Below, one piece after another: positions 61,441 through 64,000 of a DNA stretch of 64,000 nucleotides (position 1 is the first letter of the stretch; the number at the start of each line of letters is the position of its first letter). A model generated the notes under the pieces. The model saw nothing but the letters and a program-made list of their open reading frames with translations, was not told the DNA's origin and did not search any database. Made by a program: the position numbers and the translations under genes. The DNA is from Kappaphycus alvarezii (Eukaryota > Rhodophyta > Florideophyceae > Gigartinales > Solieriaceae): positions 372,001 to 436,000 of the forward strand of contig NADL03000749.1 of NCBI GenBank assembly GCA_002205965.3, in the 5' to 3' direction.

Positions 61441-61735
61441 CGATATGGCTTGATATCGGAGTGGTGCAAATTGTTCCAGCCGGAACAAACTGCACCAAGA
61501 GGTGCAACCTGTTCCGACCGGAACAGACTGCTTGATTGATATCTGAGTGGTGCATAATGTTCCGGCCGGAACAAACTGCACCATGTACGCCACGGACGGT
61601 TGCTAGCAAGGATATGGCTTGATATCGGAGTGGTGCATATTGTTCCGGCCGGAACAAACTGCACCATGTACGCCACGGACGCTCGGAGTGGTGCATATTG
61701 TTCCGGCCGGAACAAACTGCACCTGTTGGCAAGAT
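61441..61735. repeat. Array of five 34-bp palindromes downstream of the helicase gene
   Basis: Copies 8-12: 61463-61496, 61501-61534 (eroded right end), 61549-61582, 61632-61665, 61690-61723. The last three have the perfect core TTCCGGCCGGAA. Spacers are also repeated: GATATGGCTTGATATCGGAG before copies 8 and 11, and CATGTACGCCACGGACG after copies 10 and 11, so the array grew by tandem duplication. Start-to-start distances are 38, 48, 83 and 58 bp. Confidence 0.85.
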
Positions 61736-62451
61736 GGGATCTACTCCGGTTAGAATTTGTAGCGCAAGGAAGGTACCCACATTATATAAGCCCACAGTAG
61801 CAAAAAAAAGTTAGTAGTAAATACTGTACAAGGTCGTCTGTATGAAACTTACCACAATATTTTCTGTAATGTGCGAAGAAGTCAGGTAATTCCCCCGGCT
61901 GTAGAGTGGCGGTAGTGGAGTTTAATACCGTTCGATGAAATATAAGAAGAAAGACAAGGCGATCGGAAAGGAGAACGTGAGAGATACGGAAGGGAAATTG
62001 ATACCGGTAGATGTAGACATGGATGAGCAGGAGAACATGGCGAGCGGATGTTAAATGATGGACGACATATGTGATCGCGAAAGCATCTCAGAATTTCGGC
62101 GGCGGAGACGGCCAAAATCAATTAGGGTTACACGTAGACGTGATGCCTACATATAAAAGAACCATGCTTACTTACTGCGCTCCCTCGACTTTCAATGCAC
62201 GCATTCGTCCCTTAGCAATCATTTCTTCTGCCTTTCCCCTCCTTATGTCGCACTAGTTCCATGCAATAACTCAACGCAGTCGTTCTGTTATCTCTTTTCG
62301 TTCCACTCAGGAGGCGGCCAAACTCGTCCCCAGCGCTTTCGCTAAATTCTTCCGCAGCAACTTTGACGGGGACTTCGTGAGCCATTTTCACCGACATTAG
62401 ATCAAGATTGGATCACCTTGATCCAAAAAGACAATTGGATCCAGCGAGTCC
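61736..62451. other. No supported gene
   Basis: Between the palindrome array and copies 13-14. A 61-codon minus frame (62212-62397, MSVKMAHEVPVKVAAEEFSE) has protein-like composition but no motif or partner; not called. Confidence 0.3.
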
Positions 62452-62529
62452 GGTGCACATTGTTCCGGTTGGAACAAACTGCACCAGGTGCACCAGGTGC
62501 ACATTGTTCCAGTTGGAACAAACTGCACC
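62452..62529. repeat. 34-bp palindromes, copies 13 and 14
   Basis: 62452-62485 and 62496-62529, each GGTGCACATTGTTCC with a TT or AG centre and GGAACAAACTGCACC, separated by AGGTGCACC. They lie immediately before the ATG at 62538. Confidence 0.85.
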
Positions 62530-62537
62530 AGCCCATC

Positions 62538-62876
62538 ATGTATAAGGCTTGGAAGCATTTGAAAGAATCTGTGGAGATGGTACAAGGTAGTCCGGAAGGG
62601 CTAAAAGCTATTCATGAAATATGGAAGGCTCAATTTGAAGCCATCAAACAGGTTCTCCTCAAAAACGGGTATACGGACGGTGATCTTCAGAAATCTCTGA
62701 TGATTGCGTCGATGTGGCTCTTGTTCCATGGAATAAAACCGAAACCCCTGGTGATGGATATCGAAGAAGCCGTGGAAAATGAAATCCATGTGGCGTGCAT
62801 CGACAACAGGGAAGTGGTTGACGTCGCTGAGAGGAACCCAGGAGTAATCAAGAGCTGTTATGAAGCTTTTCGTTAG
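62538..62876 (+). CDS. Hypothetical 112-residue protein beside the palindromes
   Basis: Open frame starting MYKAWKHLKESVEMVQGSPE; the frame is open further upstream through both palindromes, but this Met is the first after them. Predicted mostly helical with amphipathic stretches (GLKAIHEIWKAQFEAIKQVL, LQKSLMIASMWLLFHGI) and an acidic middle (MDIEEAVENEIHVACI). No family recognised. The composition is protein-like, unlike most small frames here, and no competing frame is present. Its position right after copies 13-14 suggests that it belongs to the same element as the helicase gene, possibly as a partner protein. Confidence 0.4.
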   Translation: MYKAWKHLKESVEMVQGSPEGLKAIHEIWKAQFEAIKQVLLKNGYTDGDLQKSLMIASMWLLFHGIKPKPLVMDIEEAVENEIHVACIDNREVVDVAERNPGVIKSCYEAFR

Positions 62877-63126
62877 ACAAGTAAGGCAAATGTGATAGAT
62901 ATAAGTGCCTCCCGTAAGCTTGTGGGGCATGACATGAAAAGGGATGAATCTACAGACAGTCAGGAAAATATGATAGAATTTTGCATGACATGCATGTTGA
63001 GTACGAAAGGTTTAAAATATCATAGTTTTCATGACACGTTCTACGACGAAAAAATACCGTAGAAATCATTTCCGACACTTCCCAGAGAAGCCTCCTACTG
63101 TAAACCACGTCCATTCTAACTCAACT

Positions 63127-63300
63127 TAGAAAAAATCCCCTTATCTCCAAATGCCCTTATCCCCTACTCAACTGGGCCCCTAAACCCCCCAAACCCCCTA
63201 ATCCCCTATGTCCTCGTAGTCCTCTCAGTCCCCCAAGGCCCCTCAATCACGTGAAACCTTCCATAAATCCCGTAATCCCCTGAAGCCCCAAAGACTCTTG
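63127..63300. repeat. C-rich degenerate telomere-like tract
   Basis: Many words of the type CCCCTAA, CCCTAAACC and CCCCTTATC (ACCCCCTAATCCCCTATG near 63200). Irregular, so not an active telomere, but of interest beside a helicase of a family that in fungi sits at chromosome ends. Confidence 0.4.
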
Positions 63301-63480
63301 CAAAACCCGTTACAATATCGTATCATAACGGTAAGGTTCCCCCCAGCGACTAAGGCTCTACGAAAAACTGTAAATTGAAAAATAAACACCCAGCATCCCG
63401 ATAAGTGAGATACTGTGGAGGTCGATAACGAGAGCAGGAAATGAGTGCTAATAAGAAAATTCACAGTAATACTCTGAATT

Positions 63481-63514
63481 GGTGCATTTTGTTCCAACCG
63501 GAACGATGTGTACC
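63481..63514. repeat. 34-bp palindrome, copy 15
   Basis: GGTGCATTTTGTTCCAA / CCGGAACGATGTGTACC. Rightmost copy found; isolated, about 950 bp after copy 14. Confidence 0.75.
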
Positions 63515-64000
63515 ACGAAGGCACATCGGATACTGAGAGACTTTTGTAGAACGTAGAAAAAGAATAGAACACAACATGTACATTTCTACAAGTACCCGGC
63601 ATTAAAATTAAACGGTTATGAAACGTATGCAGCACCGTTATATTGTTATACGACTTATATCCTTTGAACGGACCGGCGGAACGTAGTAATTCAACTGTCA
63701 TCAGTAATTATGTTATTACGTTTGTAAAACGTATCTCGGCCTGTTACGTATCCGTTCTGAAAGCGAACAAAGAAAAGAGACAAGTGTGGGGTGTTGAGCG
63801 CACAAAAGGTAATCGATGGTTGAACTGTTGGTTGATGCTTCCGGTAAACAGGCCGGAACATCAGACCAGGGTTTATATAGAAAAAGTACTCAACACCAGC
63901 AGAGATAAATTGTAACTAAACGGTACTGAATTCAAAGGTATTCTAGAAAAAGCGACCCAGAGGTATCAAACTACAAGGTTCTGAAGGTCCATCAGTATAA

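Larger units (their letters stand above)
62877..64000. other. No supported gene at the right end
   Basis: Contains the C-rich tract at 63127 and palindrome copy 15. Open frames at 63243-63701 (minus) and 63643-63915 (plus) overlap one another and lack motifs; a gene that runs out of the window cannot be excluded. Confidence 0.3.

Noticed and set aside
61441-61735. CRISPR-like array.
   Set aside because: The repeats are 34-bp perfect dyads with irregular and themselves duplicated spacers in a eukaryotic genome; no cas-type genes.
63243-63701. 152-codon minus-strand frame crossing palindrome 15.
   Set aside because: No motif, translates a C-rich tract and the palindrome in a phase unlike the in-frame copies; overlaps another frame on the plus strand.

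Overview
This is a repeat-dense stretch of a eukaryotic nuclear genome. Almost every recognisable coding region belongs to a transposable element, and most are broken by stops and frameshifts. The only long clean reading frames that look like host genes are two paralogous intronless membrane-protein genes (15542-17101 and 37330-39054, both minus). Intronless genes between islands of Copia, Gypsy, endonuclease-type LINE, PIF/Harbinger and pogo remnants would fit a red alga (florideophyte type). A fungus is a real alternative, because the helicase gene at 55.9-61.3 kb resembles fungal telomere-associated helicases. The lineage call is inference with low confidence.

Layout. 0-2.7 kb: decayed Copia pol (integrase, reverse transcriptase, RNase H). 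2.7-3.4 kb: retroposon copy ending in LINE-derived sequence. 4.4-6.8 kb: PIF/Harbinger element with convergent MYB/SANT-like and transposase genes. 7.4-7.7 kb: SINE-like insertion with a 13-bp target duplication. 8.2-13.3 kb: Gypsy-1 (gag-PR-RT-RNase H-IN), carrying about eight copies of a short palindrome inside its coding sequence. 13.4-14.1 kb: Tc1/mariner-like remnant. 15.5-17.1 kb: membrane gene 1. 17.3-18.3 kb: small structured repeats and hairpins. 19.5-22.7 kb: best LINE copy (A), followed by a 30-bp minisatellite and LINE fragment C. 25-26.5 kb: second degraded MYB/transposase pair. 28.8-33 kb: acidic ORF, two LTR-like fragments with primer sites, LINE fragment D. 33.3-34.6 kb: pogo-like transposase. 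35.6-37.3 kb: LINE fragment B. 37.3-39.1 kb: membrane gene 2. 39.4-43.9 kb: structured repeats, a solo LTR with target duplication, a small acidic-tail gene candidate. 44.2-53.8 kb: complete Gypsy-2 with both LTRs and a near-identical target duplication, a LINE nested in its 5' LTR, and an antisense gene near its 3' LTR. 54.9-63.5 kb: a zinc finger / tyrosine-recombinase-like / RecQ-like helicase gene surrounded and penetrated by fifteen copies of a 34-bp palindrome.

Two things stand out. First, the 54.9-63.5 kb block combines a recombinase-like catalytic set (R, K, RxxR, H, Y with XerD-like H-Y spacing), a RecQ-type helicase, and 34-bp dyad sites of the size used by tyrosine recombinases, with the sites found nowhere else in the window. 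Second, the antisense gene of Gypsy-2 begins with a near copy of the histone H3 tail in which H3 positions 9 and 27 are replaced by Leu and Val. Both are reading-based proposals; the sequences are visible, the functions are inferred.
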